A stretch of DNA of 31,967 nucleotides, taken from an uncultured Erysipelotrichaceae bacterium (GTDB lineage: Bacteria > Bacillota_I > Bacilli_A > RF39 > UBA660). The DNA lies in NCBI GenBank assembly GCA_951801995.1, contig CATOOY010000003.1:1-31967 (forward strand). Reading direction: 5' to 3'. The notes under the pieces are model-generated. The model did no database searches and was not told the DNA's origin. It saw only the letters and a program-made list of their open reading frames with translations. The translations under genes were made by a program, and so were the position numbers. Each line of letters starts with the position of its first letter. Within the stretch, counting starts at the first letter, position 1. Of this stretch, positions 31,062 through 31,967 are shown in pieces.

Positions 31062-31967
31062 TTATCTTAATTTTGGCGAAAATTCAGTAAAATCGCCTAC
31101 GTCACACACTTTTTTAGTTTCTGTCATATTCGCAAGTGTATTAGAAACATCAAAGTAATACTTTTCCATCATTGTAAACCAGTCTGATCCAACCCATTTT
31201 TTTAAAAGAGAAATAGCTGAAACATAAGTATCTTCATTTATACGTAGTGCCACATAATCAGCAAACTGTTCATCAAATCCTCTAGTTTTTACTTCCTCAA
31301 AATAGAAAGGAGGATGACCACGTAATAAATTGGGTTCATATATATTATCATAATATGGATTCATTCCATTATACATACTATCTATAAGACCTGTCACCAT
31401 GTCCAATATTTGACTTTCATGATCAAATCTTTGGTTTCTACTAAATATCTGATCTTCTATCTGCCATTCATATATTTTTTTTACTTTACAAATGAAAGAT
31501 TCATTTTTATCTGCTAAATATTCGCAAACTAAACTATCAATATCAGCTTGTGACAATCTCACTGCCCGAGCTGCATGAATAAGATGAGATAAACTCTTTA
31601 AAGTCTCATCTACAAATAAAGCTTTTTCCTCTTCATGATTTTCTATATACTTTTGTGCTTCCAAAATAGATTCCTGCTTTAATTTATTTTTATAGTCTTT
31701 TGCATAATTTAAAAAATTTATAACTTCTAAAGAATGCATATTTAAATTTTGAAGTACTTGATTTTGAATATCGTAATAATCACATGGTATTTCTTTGTCA
31801 CCAACTATGTCAAAAAAGAAGTGACCTAATTCATGACTTATAAGTTCAATAGTGGAATCTAAATTAGTCTTTATTCCAGTACCTACTCCATAATTTACTG
31901 CATCATAATTAGCAAACAAATCAGACATATATCCATCCGTTTCCACAAAAAAATATTTAGATACTTT
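31062..31967 (-). CDS. Putative HExxH metallopeptidase, 5' part cut by the window edge
   Basis: The frame stays open to the right edge (the codons before the GTG at 31946 continue without a stop), so the N-terminus is missing. About 301 residues are visible. A zinc-protease motif SHELGHFF appears near the start of the visible part (31821-31838), preceded by NLDSTIELI. FDEQFADYVAL much later could give a third zinc ligand. The rest is helical and acidic, with no signal visible in this part. It could be a gluzincin such as an M3-type oligopeptidase, but I cannot assign a family. A strong terminator follows it. Confidence 0.6.
   Translation of the reverse strand, partial: KVSKYFFVETDGYMSDLFANYDAVNYGVGTGIKTNLDSTIELISHELGHFFFDIVGDKEIPCDYYDIQNQVLQNLNMHSLEVINFLNYAKDYKNKLKQESILEAQKYIENHEEEKALFVDETLKSLSHLIHAARAVRLSQADIDSLVCEYLADKNESFICKVKKIYEWQIEDQIFSRNQRFDHESQILDMVTGLIDSMYNGMNPYYDNIYEPNLLRGHPPFYFEEVKTRGFDEQFADYVALRINEDTYVSAISLLKKWVGSDWFTMMEKYYFDVSNTLANMTETKKVCDVGDFTEFSPKLR

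Overview
The window is AT-rich chromosomal DNA from a low-GC Firmicute. Gene order is Bacilli-like, and several traits point to a reduced or fast-evolving lineage: very short spacers, many 1-26 nt gene overlaps, no rpmD (L30), and substitutions in normally invariant ATP-binding motifs. TGA is used as a stop (for example S1 protein, map, ecfT), so this is the standard bacterial code, not the Mycoplasma code. An uncultured Bacilli/Mollicutes-relative gut lineage would fit, but that placement is inference.

Layout. 1-1.8 kb: a lone ABC exporter on the + strand. 1.97-2.40 kb: a five-tRNA operon (Leu-Ser-fMet-Asp-Phe, minus strand), sharing a bidirectional terminator with the exporter. 2.48-5.0 kb: a YfhO-type membrane protein. 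5.16-5.60 kb: a second five-tRNA operon (Val-Thr-Tyr-Gln-Lys). 5.6-7.3 kb: an S1-domain RNA-binding protein, a divergent Nfu-type Fe-S protein and a convergent YutH/CotS-like protein. 7.3-8.1 kb: two small membrane proteins (DUF2752, DUF4234). 8.2-10.55 kb: patatin-like phospholipase followed by trpS. 10.65-11.64 kb: a + strand CmpB-type membrane protein and a small unknown helical protein.

11.66-15.86 kb (minus) is the ECF-transporter/truA block, ecfA1-ecfA2-ecfT-truA plus an unknown secreted protein where rplM-rpsI would be expected. Both ATPase subunits have lost key catalytic residues. A short-chain dehydrogenase with its own promoter and an 18-bp palindrome lies between this block and rplQ. 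16.87-30.85 kb is the merged S10-spc-alpha ribosomal superoperon, transcribed right to left: rpsJ, rplCDWB, rpsS, rplV, rpsC, rplP, rpmC, rpsQ, rplNXE, rpsZ, rpsH, rplFR, rpsE, rplO, secY, adk, map, infA, rpmJ, rpsM, rpsK, rpoA, rplQ. It has a promoter and structured leader before rpsJ and a terminator overlapping the end of rplQ. The right edge holds the 3' part of a HELGH metallopeptidase-like gene.

Most of the window is translation, secretion and transcription machinery. The least ordinary parts are the catalytically degenerate ECF module, altered adenylate kinase active-site residues, the absence of L30 from its locus, and several unrecognised proteins attached to housekeeping operons. 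There is no gene-free stretch over 300 bases. The larger gaps (1800-1964, 4998-5163, 8058-8255, 16690-16869, 30847-31061) hold promoters, terminators or the S10 leader. 8110-8255 shows nothing I can name.
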